64,000 nucleotides of DNA from Cryptomeria japonica (lineage: Eukaryota > Streptophyta > Pinopsida > Cupressales > Cupressaceae), in contig NC_081405.1 of assembly GCF_030272615.1 (NCBI RefSeq), positions 18,930,547-18,994,546 on the forward strand. Direction: 5' to 3'. The position numbers and the translations under genes were made by a program. This document shows, one piece after another, positions 1 through 11,192 of the stretch. A model generated the notes under the pieces. It was not told the DNA's origin. It did not search any database and saw nothing but the letters and a program-made list of their open reading frames with translations. The first letter of the stretch is position 1; every line of letters begins with the position of its first letter.

Positions 1-611
1 TTCTCTACCATTGAGCTACTACCCCCTTTCTTACCATTCCATTGTTGGCTTGAGTGTAGATTATTTTCAACACCCATTATAACACACATTATAGGTTCTT
101 GGGGCTCCTAACCTAGCCTAGCTTTGATAACATTTTGAGCTACTACTCATGGACTATTTAGGTTACCAAGATATGACCTTCTATTTGTTGTTAGAATGTG
201 ATCTATGACTAAGTATTAGAGGATATTACTAACTTGGGTATCATACTTTTATGTGTCTCTGACATGACTCCTAGTAACTATATAAGGATCTTACTAGTCC
301 TAGATCTATGCCTTGTCTTTTTGATATGGTTCCTAGTAAGAATATATGAATCTTATAGGTTCTAAATGTCATAACTTTGTGTTTTGCATGCTCCATGTGT
401 GTTACAAATGTTACTCATATTACTCACTTTGTACTTCCCTTTTATCTCAATATTGTATATTGACAATATCATAAGTCTTGGGAGCTACCACCTTTCTAAA
501 CATGTAGTCATCTTGACTCTTCAATATCTTGTTGAAATAATATTTGGTTTCTCCATATTTTCCCAAGAGTACATGAGTGTAATTTCATACTCTTGCTAAG
601 AGGGGGTTAAA
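1..611 (+). mobile_element. Probable 3' internal end of a Gypsy-type element
   Basis: No coding region is convincing here. The end of this stretch, around 590-612, reads as a short pyrimidine run, then ttgctaagagggggttaaat, then an LTR-like start. The same layout (gctaaagtggggactaaat, then TG and a cgtaaatt/cataaaat block) precedes the 3' LTR of the Gypsy element at 15444 and another LTR at 43234. I therefore read it as the untranslated 3' end and polypurine tract of a related element whose body lies to the left of the window. Confidence 0.4.
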
Positions 612-1100
612 TATTGCATCATAAGTTGTATCTCTTTATAAATATACACTAGGTTTGGACTCACTTTAGTGGTTGTGCCTTATTTATTCCTAATTGTACT
701 TAGGTTTGAGAATGATTCCATAAATTTGGTTCACTCCCTTATTCATTATGTTCCTCATGGCTCAATTTTCTAGGACTAGGGTTTTGGGAACCCCTATTCA
801 TGGAAATTGGACCTAAAATTTGAAAGATGAATGTTGGATTCGCAGATAGTAGGAATTTCCTCTCCAAATTTGGACTTTTCCAAGAGTTCAATTTGAAAAG
901 GTGCAAGTTGCATATAGATACAAGTCTATTTATCATTTCAAACCCATATCAACTCCAACCCACATCTACCAATTTTTCAATCAAGCAATTCAAATCAATT
1001 GAGCATAGATCTATAATCAAGGAACAAGCCATTCAAAGATACAACTTCGTTACATAAGTTATGATCAACTATATTATGTTTTTCCATGATGAAATCATAC
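612..1100 (+). repeat. LTR-like sequence following a polypurine tract
   Basis: The start (tgcatcataagttgtatc) is comparable to the LTR starts at 15444 and 43234. The stretch holds a possible TATA motif near 640 (tttataaatata). No second copy is in the window, so the right border is a guess and the LTR assignment rests on the resemblance only. Confidence 0.3.
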
Positions 1101-1733
1101 ACTAACATGTTCTAGAAACATTAAGGCTTGTGTGGAACTTCATGCCAAGCATTTCAAAATTGAGGTATATTTGTTAATTTTTTATTTACATTTATGTTTG
1201 GAACATATTAACACAAACTCTAATGTTATGAAGCTTCCTCTAATAGATACCTCCCTAGAACTGGTTCAAGATGACTCTCACGCACATTTGTAAACGTGCA
1301 AGGAAACACAATAGACAAAAAAAATAGTAGAAAAGGAAGATGGTTTTCCAGCTAAAGACCTTAACATAAAACATGAAAAAATTTAAGTAACTATCTGTAA
1401 CTACCTCACTGTTAGAGGGGGTGTGGTTGATAACTATAAAAATAGTTTGACAATGGCCTCTCCTACTCTATCTTCTAATGAGAACTGGAAACTCATCAAT
1501 GCTACCCGTGAAAGGTTGATCCTTTAACCGGTTAGCTCATTCTTCATTGTGTATACATCCTAGTGGCATGGTAGGGGTAGGGTGGGAGAGAGAGAAAAGA
1601 GAAAGAGAGGTCGATTGCCCTCTGTGCCATATAGAATTCATGGTGGTGAAAGGGGAAGACAAAACATCGACAACCAAGGCATGGGGGCAACATTAAAAGA
1701 CTTTCGATGATGTTGACCTAAGAACGGCAAAGC
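1101..1733. other. Intergenic stretch without recognisable gene
   Basis: AT-rich sequence with a purine-rich run near 1585-1615 (gagagagagaaaagagaaag). I see no coding signature, terminal repeat or RNA gene. Confidence 0.5.
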
Positions 1734-2100
1734 ATGGGTAGTTGTGAAATGCAGTGGATAGCTCAAGCAATGGGTGGGATGCAAGCAATTCCTCATATAT
1801 GCAAATCAATGAATGAAGGTGAAGATTCAACTACCTCGAATGGTGAAGATTCTACCCAAACAATTCCTCATATTATGCAAATATTATGCAAAACTAAAAT
1901 TCCTCATGCAAATATTATGCAAATCCGAAGATTCTATGAATGAAGGTGAAGATTCAGCAATTCCTCATATTATGAAAATCCAAAATGAAGGTGAAGATTC
2001 TACCTCGAATGGCGAGTGTTCAAAAGTACCTCAAATGGTGAGTGTGTCATTTGATCTTACCAGGGGTTGAGGTCGACGCGGAAGCCTGCGCGAGATTGAA
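1734..2100 (+). repeat. Degenerate repeats encoding N-E-G-E-D-S-like peptides
   Basis: The motif aatgaaggtgaagattc occurs three times (near 1810, 1939, 1984), with shorter gaatggtgaagattc versions, interleaved with attcctcatattatg copies. In forward frames these read as N-E-G-E-D-S and I-P-H-I-M peptides, but frame changes between copies and short open stretches argue against an intact gene. The position, a few hundred bases upstream of a Copia polypurine tract, would fit the degraded 3' coding region of that element. Confidence 0.35.
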
Positions 2101-2551
2101 TGCACAAATGACTTGCCCTCTTTCTTTTTTATTAGTATAATGCCCATTGTCATCAAAATTTTGATGAACGTGGGCACTTTTTTGAAAAAACAAAAACAAA
2201 TTTCATTGCTAGTGCCTTCTCCATCGAAACCAAATGTGAAATTACTGTCGGAATTCCGACAAATTCGAGCAATTTTTAAAAAAAAATCAAATTTGGTCAC
2301 AATATACCTTCTCCGTCGGAAACCTCAGTCAGAATTCTAGACCAAATGTATTAGAGTAAATTTTTGGCCCTTTGTCATTGTTGTCGAAGGGGGAGTAGTG
2401 TTAGATAATAGTAGTACCTTTATGCAAACTTACAGTGTCTAGCAGAACCTTTATGCAAACTTACAGTTGCTAGTTCAGTATTTCAGTTATTATTTTGACA
2501 AAATTCTAATGTATAACTTTATAAATTGTCATCAATGACAAAGGGGGAGAT
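2101..2551 (+). mobile_element. 3' untranslated end and polypurine tract of outer Copia element
   Basis: Two characteristic segments are visible: tttgtcattgttgtcgaagg near 2370 and attgtcatcaatgacaaagg near 2526, the second ending in aaagggggaga (2540-2550) directly before an LTR start. This pair is typical of the 3' ends of large plant Copia elements of the SIRE/Maximus kind (family knowledge). A direct repeat, acctttatgcaaacttacag, occurs twice near 2417 and 2449. Confidence 0.6.
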
Positions 2552-3214
2552 TGTTTGCCTATTTCCATTGATGTCTTGGATTTGATTCGGTCTGGCATGT
2601 ATGTAGTTGATTCAGTCTAGTTTTCTCTAGCACATGATATTTTGCAATGTATATATATATACTTATTTCATGCAGCTTTGAGGTTTGTTATTTACTCTTT
2701 TCAGAAGATGTTTTGGGTTTGGTCCCACCCAAATGCATTGAGAGAAGATTATTTGTGACGTCTTTTGGTCTGGTCCTATCCAGATGTGTTGGAATCGTGT
2801 TCTTCAAGGTGATTTACGTTTCAAATTGGAAGCCAACACTGCATGGAGATATTTTGATTGATGTAACGTGTGGATAGCTTGGTCTCACACATTCTGGTTG
2901 AGCTAACTCATTATAATAATTGATGCGGATATATATTGTCATTAGTGTTGCATGTTAGGATCATGGTTGTTGAAAAACAACTATTTTGTGTATTGTGTGC
3001 ATATGTGAAAAAGTTTGTGGATGTAAATATTGTAATGCAAATTAAGTACAATGAATGTGTAAGACAATTTTGTGTGCTTAAAAGGAACTTTAACCTAAGC
3101 ATATGTCAAATGCTACTATAACAGTTCAATTTTGTGTACTCCATAATTTAGCAATGAGCCTTTTGTATTTGGGTAGTGAGCCCAAACTGATAGTGAGCCA
3201 CTCCTTGTACTATG
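2552..3214 (+). repeat. 3' LTR of outer Copia element, part 1 of 3
   Basis: The LTR starts with TG directly after the polypurine tract and is interrupted at the ctatg target site by a Gypsy element that ends at 34932. It resumes at 34938 and again after the LINE at 42431, ending in ttgaca at 42436, for about 890 bp in total. A TATA-rich stretch lies at 2647-2662. The matching 5' LTR would be left of the window. Confidence 0.6.
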
Positions 3215-4152
3215 TGTAACGTCATAAAATTGTGACCCTTGCAATTTTCAACTGCATTTGGGTCTTTGCATTGGTGGACAAATCCCTAAGTCTGATTGGA
3301 GACCTGAGACATGCTCAAAACATCAGTAACTTGCATTTTCTAACACCCTGCATAGCCTTTTTATCACTGTCTGTCTTGAATTAGGGCAGGACAGGGGCAT
3401 GGTGCCATTGTCCTAGCCCTATTTTGGGCCTCTCTTGATCAAACTTTGCATTGGGCTTGTCAATTGTGAGAGAGAAATTTTTTTCCTATGTTGGCCTAAG
3501 ATAGAAAATTAGCTAAATACCCCTAATTGGCAAGTATATAAGGAGCATTTTCCCCTCCTATTTGCATAAGAAAAAGTAAGGTGAACAAGAAAAAATCCTC
3601 CATTATCATCATCAAACATTCAAGCATTCAAGCATCCCTTCAAGCATTTAGCATTTCAAGTCTCCTTTCAAGGAGAGGTATTGCATTCAAGTCAAGGATT
3701 CAACCATTGAAGAGGAGATCCCTATCAAATCCAATTCCACATATCCTTTCAAGCAATTTGATTAACATTTCAATTGCATCCCCTTCTTCAAGGTGGATTT
3801 TACTTCAAACATTTCCTTTCGTTTACTTGCAAAAAAATTCATTCACTTGGTTAATTCCAAAATGGGGTTTGACCTGAAGGCAAACCCCCAATCCCAACAA
3901 CATTTTCCTCTCTTTTTTGTGTGTAGGTTGCAAGTGTGCGACTATAATTGTAGGTTTAGGCTTCATTTTCAAGGACGGAAAAACCCTTTTCAGTGCACAG
4001 ATTTTTTGGAGGACCAAGTGCAACTTCAACCCGGTCCTGACAACTTTTGCTCAAATTTGCAGGGAAGCTTCATCTCAACATTTTACTGCTAATTCCAAGT
4101 GCACAACTTCATCCCGCATCTTTATCTCAAGATATAATTGCTTCTTTATCAT
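3215..4152 (+). repeat. Gypsy1 5' LTR, first part
   Basis: Matches 15444-16400 along its length. A TATA motif (tatataagg) lies at 3536-3544, followed by the likely transcribed repeat region. It is broken after atcat (4148-4152), the target site of the Copia element. Confidence 0.85.
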
Positions 4153-4615
4153 TGTTGGTGTAAATAATTATTCATCTTGGATATTATTACCCCTTACTTA
4201 AGTTTACTTAGGAAATGCATTTCATAGTAGTTTGGGTATGAGACACTTGGGTGTTTGTGCCACATTGGGATAGTGTGTGTAGGAGAACTTATACCTTTTG
4301 TGGACTTATCTTGTTGTTACATTCCACATTCAGTGGGTGACCCACCTCATGTGGAATATTATATTGTTTCTCCTACCTACCCACACTTATTTCCTACCTG
4401 CCCTTGTTTCTTATTGAGCCACATGTCATGTTTGTGTGCTCACATATCCATATAGCCTTGCCTATATAAGCAAGCTCATATTCATTGTATGTAACAATTG
4501 ATGATCTAGTTGATCAGTATTTTCATCTTGATAGAATACAGTTTATTTCTATCATCTATTTTGTTCTCTCTTATTTGTGGTTTCCATTGCCTCTTGATCT
4601 TGGCAAAATCTCAAA
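4153..4615 (+). repeat. Copia2 5' LTR
   Basis: 463 bp, starts tgttggtgtaaat and ends aaaatctcaaa (the last CA has become AA; the 3' copy keeps CA). A TATA box (ctatataag) lies at 4462-4470. Aligns end to end with 9327-9789. Confidence 0.92.
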
Positions 4616-4629
4616 TGGTATCAGAGCCA
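4616..4629 (+). promoter_or_regulatory. Copia2 primer-binding site (tRNA-iMet)
   Basis: TGGTATCAGAGCCA directly follows the 5' LTR. It complements the 3' end of plant initiator methionine tRNA, the usual primer of Copia elements. Confidence 0.92.
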
Positions 4630-5445
4630 TTAGAGTATCATTGGTTTGTCAATTGAGAGAAATTTAATGTTATTTGGGGTTTTCATTTTTGGAGCTTTCT
4701 ATTGCAGGTTATTATTGGACCTTGATGGCTCAAATATGAGGTCACCATTGGATTGAGGAGGTCCAAGAAAGTCATTTTTTCCTTTTGTTTCATCCAAATC
4801 GGCCTTCGAAGGCCAAATCTAGAGACATTTGAAGTTCGAAGCTGTAGCAGAAATTTTCCAGAAATTATAATTTTGCAAGCAATTTTCAAATAGCGATATC
4901 TCACTCATCCGGACTCCTCTTTTCGACAAATATTTTTTGTTTTGGGGTAGAATTTCATGATCTATATAGTGGTGCAGGATTTTTCTATTTTTCGAATACA
5001 AGTTTTTTGGAAATCATGAAATCCCGATTTTTACAACTTTGGAGGCTTCATTTGGGCTCATATGGACTCCTTTTTAGGTGCCATTTTTTTTTAAGTGCAT
5101 ATTTTTTCATCTACTTTCATAATCTACCATTTGTTTGTAGTAATTTTAAGTAGAAATTGTACTTTCAGTATTTGGCCATTTTTGGCATATTTGGTACTTG
5201 CATTTTGCTTGGATCTCAGTTTAGATCACTAGCAGTACTTGTTGAAGTCTCTTATATCTCATTTTCAGAAGTTGTAAATTGAAATCATAAGTCCACTTTT
5301 CCTTGTTTTGCAAGTGGCCCATTATATACGCACTAAGTATAAAGTGTCAAATCACCATTTGGGGGGGTTTCTTGATTGAGTATTTTGGGGGGGGCTCTTG
5401 TGTGATTGTACTTCTCTTTATCTTGTGTTTTTTCATTTTAGTGCT
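4630..5445 (+). other. Copia2 untranslated leader
   Basis: About 800 bp between the primer-binding site and gag, without an open frame of interest. It contains T- and G-rich runs just before gag (5360-5397). Confidence 0.6.
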
Positions 5446-6029
5446 ATGGGTTCTCCTAAATTTCCACTTTTAACTCCTCATAATTATGCATCATGGAAGA
5501 TTAAGGCATGGAGTAAACTAATGGAAAAAGGACTCATTCATTATGTAAATGAAACTATAACAACACCTCCTGATCCTAAGGTTGATCCTAATGCTCAAAT
5601 TGAATGTCTTACTAAGAATGTTATGGCACTTGGAACTCTTAGAAAGTATGTATTAGATGACCTCATTTTTCACATTGATAAGTGTACAACAATTAAAGAG
5701 GCTTGGGATATTTTTAGAAAATTGTATGGTCAAGTTGATGAGATTAAGGGCTACAAACTTGATAGTGAACTCACAACTTTGGATCCCAAGGATTTTGATA
5801 CAATCCAAGATTATGTCACAAAAGCAACTGAGCTAAGAGCAAAGCTAAAGTATTGTGGAATTGACAAAATGGATGCTCAATTGGTTTATAACTTGTTGGA
5901 CAAGTTTCCTTCAGACTATGCAGCCTTTGTATCTATCTTTCACACCCATAGGTTAGCTCAAGGTTCCTCATACACTTCTCTCTCATTTGATTCATTCACA
6001 GAGATGTTGATACTTGAGAAATCTATGTT

Positions 6030-7451
6030 TTGATTAAGTAAAAACAGGTATTTGAAAGGTACCCAAACCTTTTACAAGCCAGGAGAGCAGAAAAGCATAA
6101 AAAAGTGCCTGGTCACTTCAAAAAGTCAAAATGAACCCACCGGATGGGCCCAACATAAAACATCATAACCTAATTACATAAAACTTGGAACAGACAACAA
6201 CAGGAAAGCAAAAGACAGCAAAGAGATAGAACCAAGGACAGCAACTAGAACTAAATACTATTCAGGATCTCCTCAGCGTGAACAACCATTTCTTTCATGT
6301 TGTTTGTTGAGGTCTTCATATCCTCCAGCTCACGACCTTCGATGTCAACCTTATTCTTTGTGTTGGATCTGGTCCTCCTTTCATGACCCTTCTTGTTCAC
6401 TTGCTCTTTATCACCTTCCTTCTCTGAATTGTTCTCGTACCTATTGATAAAGATGTTCATGTTGTCCACCGAAGATTTAAGAATCTGGAAATTTTGATTA
6501 CCAATCTGCTTGACATTGTGCTCCAGCTTGTCAATTCTGCTGCCAAAATCTTTCAGTTTGTTGTCCATTTCCTTTCTATCTCCCATCTCATTGACCTCTT
6601 TCTCTGTGGCTAAGATTTTTCCAACCATACATTCAATAGCTTGCGCATTATGCAGAATGACCACTAACTCTTTAACATGCTCCGCCAAGGGCTTGTCACC
6701 AAATGTAATTTTTGCCATGCCCTGTGTATCTATTTTCAAGCTATTAATATCCTTCACCAGAGTAGTGATGGTCTCACAGAAGGCCTTAATGGTATCTTTG
6801 TCACCACTATCACTTTGACCCCCTTTTTCCTCGTCATGCAGTCCAGTGGTATTCACAGTCTCCACGATTTCCAAATTATCCTTAACCAGGTTACCCTCCC
6901 CTTCTTTGTCCTGACTATCAATCCTCTTATTATCATCATCCTCCTCCTCAGACTCAACCAGAACATAATTGAGATCAAAATTCCTACCCTTTTTAGTGTT
7001 CTTTTTCTGAGCCTTCTTTCCAAAGGCTTTCCCTTTCCTCTTTTTAATAGGTTTTTCCTCAAGGGAATCAGTTTCAGAGTCTAACATTTTAGATTCCACA
7101 ATAATCCTCCTCTTCTTAGCCCTAATCCTCCCTTTTTTGCTAGTTTCTTCCGACTCTCCCTCGGTCTCAGAATCAAAGTTGAAACCACTATCCTTACTTT
7201 CTGTAGTCTCATCTCTGGCATTTTTGCCTTTAATAGGCTTTTCAATGCACTTCCCCTTTATCATTTTGTAAACCAGGACCATGAGCCCCTGGTGGAGGGC
7301 ATGATCACCTTTAGGGTCCTTCTAGATCTCCTTTATAGTATGATCCATTGAATAGGCCAGGTAATAGGGAAGGCTAACCCTTTCACCATTACGGAAATGG
7401 TTAAGAAGGATGAAGTTATGCCCATAAGCCCTGGTAAACCTACCTAAAGTT
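6030..7451 (-). mobile_element. 5'-truncated LINE fragment inserted in Copia2 gag
   Basis: Flanked by a 12-bp duplication, gaaatctatgtt, at 6018-6029 and 7452-7463. It lies in minus orientation: its left end (ttgattaagtaaaaacaggt) resembles the left, that is 3', end of the large LINE at 35159 (ctgattaattaagaaaaata), and the right end stops inside the third reading frame. No long poly-A or poly-T marks the 3' end. Only this third frame and the 3' untranslated region survive. Confidence 0.8.
6251..7451 (-). pseudogene. LINE third reading frame (ORF3-like), 5'-truncated
   Basis: Reading on the minus strand from the truncation point, the protein has a conserved block (G-H-N-F-I-L-L-N-H-F-R, then H-Q-G-L-M-V-L-V-Y) that matches the third frame of the LINE at 35342-36972 (G-Y-H-F-V-L-L-N-H-F-R, then H-Q-G-L-M-V-L-I-Y). 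It continues as an acidic and lysine-rich linker and a helical, probably coiled-coil C-terminus ending E-E-I-L-N-S-I (E-D-L-L-K-T-I in the other copy). There is one stop near 7326; the next 343 codons are open. Function unknown. Confidence 0.7.
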
Positions 7452-7929
7452 GAAATCTATGTTGACCACGATGGGGATTCTCAAATCTTCAAAGTCACAA
7501 GCTTTGGTGGCTAACAAAGGAAATCAAAGCAATCAAGGAAAAGGCAAGAATCAAAAGCAACCTAAGTCAAAACTACAACAAGATGGAGCACAATCTTCCT
7601 CTCCACAACAAGGTTATTCACCATTCTCACCTAAGAGGAAATCATATAAGGACAATTTTTTTTGTGGATATTGCAAGAAGTTAGGACATGATGAACATCA
7701 TTGTTACAAGAAGGATATTGATGAGTTGAAGAATCTTCTTGAGAAGAACAAAATTGACATATCTTCTAGAATGTCTACATCAACTTCTTCTTCTAAGGAT
7801 AAAGGAAAGGATCACTCTTTTGGGATAGATAAAGGAAAGGGACAAGCTCTTTGTGCTACTACAAGTCATGATTCAGGGAGATGGCTTCTAGATTCAGGAG
7901 CTTCTCATCATATGGCATCTTTATAGTCT

Positions 7930-8508
7930 ATGTTTTCTACATTTGAGCCTTGCCACATGCTACGGATTTTGATGGGAAATCATACATACATGGATGTGAT
8001 TAGGAAAGGATCTATTGCTATTGGGGATAACTCCTTCAATGATGTGTTGTGTGTACCCCACTTGACAAATAATCTTATTTCCATCTATCAAATCACACAT
8101 GGGGCAACTACGAAAACTGTGGAGTTCACACCTGATTCAGTTATAATTAGAGACTTGGAGAGTGGAGCCATCATTGTGACTGGGGTGGTTGATCATGCAT
8201 CTCGGTTGTACTCTTTTTTAGATTTTTGTCCTATTGATGAGGTTGATTCTTCCTATGTTGATGATTCAAATTTTGAGGAGAACTTTGGGCATTTGAACTT
8301 GGGGATTCTCACATGTGACCCTGTTCTTGAGCCTTGCATTACATCTCCTCCTCTTGATATCACACCACCTATTGCACCTGATGATGCAGCTAGTGCGACA
8401 ATTTTGGCTTCTTATGATTCAGTGCAGCAGGATATTTCATGTCTTCCAACTTCAGTTGATTGGGATGCCTACTTGATAGACATTGTAGGTTTGTTTATGG
8501 AGTCCTAA
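7930..8508 (+). pseudogene. Copia2 pre-integrase remnant followed by unrelated tail
   Basis: In the same frame as the protease start. The first part looks like the region between Copia protease and integrase (L-C-V-P-H-L-T-N-N-L-I-S), with a possible remnant of the W-H-x-R-x-G-H-L-N zinc-finger region (N-F-G-H-L-N). After this the sequence turns into an acidic, proline-containing tail with no similarity I can name. No integrase core (D-D-E), reverse transcriptase or RNase H follows. Confidence 0.6.
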
Positions 8509-8584
8509 ATTACATGCATATTTTGGAGACACCATTGATGACATTCATCTTCTCTTTGATGAAGATGATCCTTCTTTTATTGTT

Positions 8585-8887
8585 GTGAGGGATCACTCTA
8601 ACCCTCTTGTGCATTCTCTACATGATCAATCTTTAGAGGTTGACATGATTGTGGATACTTTTGTACAACACTTGGAGGAGGTCTCTTTATTTTTTGAGGA
8701 GAAATATGAGTCTTTGGATATTGTTCTACATTCATCTCCACTAGATCTTGGAGTGCCTTTTTCAGCAGTGTGGTGTAGTTTACCACCTTTGGAGGGGGTA
8801 AATTTTAGCATCGACATGGGGACACTTGAGCAATTTTTCAGAGATTCCTTTCATCGTGAGTATCTTTCCTACATCTTCCCTTCATGA
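8585..8887 (+). CDS. Short acidic reading frame of Copia2, unknown function
   Basis: 100 codons, in a different frame from the preceding segment and probably part of the same reading frame before a frameshift. The composition is acidic and hydrophobic, without a recognised motif. It occupies the place where integrase and reverse transcriptase would be in an autonomous element. It may be a family-specific protein or just the decayed end of the polyprotein. Confidence 0.35.
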   Translation: MRDHSNPLVHSLHDQSLEVDMIVDTFVQHLEEVSLFFEEKYESLDIVLHSSPLDLGVPFSAVWCSLPPLEGVNFSIDMGTLEQFFRDSFHREYLSYIFPS

Positions 8888-9317
8888 TAGGGGAGACTTC
8901 ATGGATCCACCTTTGGTTTTGTTTCTTCCTAAGGGGAGGAACGTGGTTCGATGTTCGTGGAGCAGTTTCTTCATTCATCATCGAGCTTCTATCATTGGTG
9001 CAGATTCCACATTAAGGGGGGCTTCTTAGTCTCTCTTCTTCTTCTTTGATATGGGGGGGACTTTTTCCTTACATGGGGTTTTGTCCTTCGCATACTTCTA
9101 TGAGATTTCTTTGTATCTAGTGTTTATCTCTCTTTTGGGGGAGGGTTTTTTCCCATTGGGTTTTTCTCTCTTTCCCCACTTTGTGAGAGATTTCATTGCA
9201 TTGGTTTGCATGCATTTGCATTTGTACATGGGTACCTAACATGGCCTAGTAGTCGGGACCCATCTTGCATTGCTTAGTTGCATTGTAGAATTAAGTGCAT
9301 TCCCCTAAGTTGCACTT
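8888..9317 (+). other. Copia2 3' untranslated region
   Basis: Pyrimidine-rich with several G runs (aaggggagg, taaggggggc, atggggggg). Similar G-run spacing occurs in the internal region of the short minus-strand Copia at 52650-55638, suggesting related families. Confidence 0.55.
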
Positions 9318-9326
9318 AAGGGGGGG
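9318..9326 (+). promoter_or_regulatory. Copia2 polypurine tract
   Basis: aaggggggg immediately precedes the 3' LTR and would prime plus-strand DNA synthesis. Confidence 0.85.
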
Positions 9327-9789
9327 TGTTGGTGTAAATAATTATTCATCTTGGATATTATTACACCTTACTTAAATTTACTTAGGAAATGCATCTCATA
9401 GTAGTTTGGGAATGAGACACTTGGGTGTTTGTGCCACATTATGATAGTGTGTGTAGGAGAATTTCTACCTTTTGTGGACTTATCTTGTTGTTACATTCCA
9501 CATTCAGTGGGTGATCCACCTCATGTGGAATATTATATCGTTTCTCCTACCTACCCACACGTATTTCCTACCTACCCTTGTTTCTTATTGAGCCACATGT
9601 CATGTTTGTGTGCTCACATATCCATATAGCCTTGCCTATATAAGCAGGCTCATATTCATTGTATGTAACGATTGATAATCTAGTTGATCAGTATTTTCAT
9701 CTTGATAGAATACAGTTTATTTCTATCATCTATTTTGTTCTCTCTTATTTGTGCTTTCCATTGCCTCTTGATCTTGGCAAAATCTCACA
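9327..9789 (+). repeat. Copia2 3' LTR
   Basis: 463 bp, tgttggtg to tctcaca, followed by the atcat duplication. Same length as the 5' LTR, with about 17 mismatches and no indels that I can see. Confidence 0.92.
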
Positions 9790-9794
9790 ATCAT

Positions 9795-10061
9795 TTCTAC
9801 ACTTAGTCTCAATTTTCTTAATTCAACTTGCCTATTTTAAAAGAGGGTTAATTTACTTTCCTAATACACTCCAAATTCCCTAAAATTCACTTAGCATTCA
9901 ATCTCCTCCCATCGGGATCAGACCTAGTGAATTCAACCCCCTCTTTTAAATGGAATATGTGTGAGAAGTTGAAGGTGATCCTTTGTGAAACGTTCATCCC
10001 TCCATTGAGGGGAGTAAAGCTTTCCACTTGATCTCCCCTCATCACTTTTCACCACATTGCA
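9795..10061 (+). repeat. Gypsy1 5' LTR, second part
   Basis: Continues the LTR after the Copia2 insertion. It matches 16410-16571 and then 34829-34932 across the second insertion point. It ends in TGCA at 10061. Confidence 0.8.
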
Positions 10062-10064
10062 TTT

Positions 10065-10080
10065 TGGTGAACCCGACGTC
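10065..10080 (+). promoter_or_regulatory. Gypsy1 probable primer-binding site
   Basis: tggtgaacccgacgtc starts three bases after the LTR end. The TGG start is that of a tRNA 3'-CCA complement, but I cannot name the tRNA. Confidence 0.5.
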
Positions 10081-11192
10081 TTACATGCTTACATTGAAAA
10101 TTATTGCACGTTTTTCATTTACAAGTTTAATTTTCTTACAATTTACCAAAACTTAGAGGTTAATTCATTCAAAACCCTAGTTGTTAAAAGTGGAATTGAA
10201 CTTGTATTTTGCAAAAATTGCTATCTATTGTCTTAGATCTGAAAATTACATTGCTTGTCCAATTCAATTCTTTCATTGATGTGTTCAATTTGCAAATTAC
10301 TTTACAAAATTAAGTGGTTAATTGTCAAAACCCTAATTTTCAAACATCAATTTGAACTTGTGCAAAAAGTTGATTTACATTTAATTTTCAGATTTGTGAC
10401 TGTTTTCAGACTTTTCTTCTTGCCTAAAATTCAAATTTTCAATTTCCCTCCTTTTCCCAAAATTCAAAGTTTTAAAATTCAGTGGTTCGCTCCTAAAACC
10501 CTGATTTTCAAATTTAATTAGATTTTGTGCAAAATTCAATCAATTTCAGCCAATTTCAGTTTTCTAAATATTATCTAAGGTGGCCCTATCCATTAGGTTT
10601 GACCTTTTTTCAAAACCCTAATAGGGTCCTATTTCGACATTCAAACCTTAATTTCACCTATCTAGAGATCGTTAAATCAATCAATTTTGGGGGGTTAGCT
10701 CTCAAATCATCATAGCTTTCATCCCTGAAAATTTCTAAAAAAGTTGGGAGGACTGGGTACACTTTCAACTTGATCCCTGGTTTTTTTTCCAAAATTTTGG
10801 GAGATTGTTATGACTATATTTAATTGCTTAAATCCAGAAAATTGGCTGATTTTATCGAATTTTTATCCCCTAAAATTGAAAGTACTTCCCAATTTCAACA
10901 TTACAACTTTCAAGGAAACATTTAAAATTAAGTGGTTAATTATAATCTGCCCTAATTTTATGATCTTAATTTTATCAATTTTAAATTTGAAATTAAGTTG
11001 TATCCCATTGGCCCTAATTTTAATTTTTAATCTATTTTCATTAATTATAAATCTTTCTTGGAGATTGTATCATTTCCTCTTTCCACGAAGTTCAAATTGT
11101 GTAATCATCATTTTTTTGAATTTTGCATTATTCAATTTGGCAAACTTTGTTCCCACAATTCAAAATTCAAATTCAAATTTTCCCTCTAGTGC
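10081..11192 (+). other. Gypsy1 untranslated leader
   Basis: About 1.1 kb of A/T-rich sequence with many short repeats of the types caaaaccctaatttt and aattcaattt. There is no coding signature. Confidence 0.5.

Larger units (their letters stand above)
5446..7926 (+). pseudogene. Copia2 gag and protease start, split by LINE fragment
   Basis: The coding frame starts at ATG 5446, runs to about 6029, is interrupted by the LINE fragment and resumes in the same frame after the second TSD copy at 7464. The N-terminal part resembles the Copia gag core (W-x-I-K-A-W, then a Y-x-Q-V-x-E-I-K-x-Y segment). Past the break come a lysine/glutamine-rich linker, a CCHC zinc knuckle (C-G-Y-C-K-K-L-G-H-D-E-H-H-C) and the protease signature W-L-L-D-S-G-A-S-H-H-M. 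The frame ends at a TAG that would be CAG in related proteins. The insert plus its duplication is 1,434 bp, a multiple of three, so the frame is kept. Confidence 0.85.
4153..9789 (+). mobile_element. Copia2: gag-protease-only Copia element inserted in Gypsy1 5' LTR
   Basis: A complete element of 5,637 bp flanked by the 5-bp duplication atcat (4148-4152, 9790-9794). Both LTRs are 463 bp. The primer-binding site is the standard tRNA-iMet complement and the polypurine tract is aaggggggg. I count about 17 mismatches between the LTRs (about 3.7 percent). The internal region codes for gag, a zinc knuckle, a protease start and part of the pre-integrase domain, then an unrelated short reading frame; integrase, reverse transcriptase and RNase H are absent. 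It would depend on enzymes supplied by another element. Confidence 0.9.

Noticed and set aside
4616-4629. Possible tRNA remnant
   Set aside because: It is the Copia primer-binding site directly after the LTR, not a tRNA gene.
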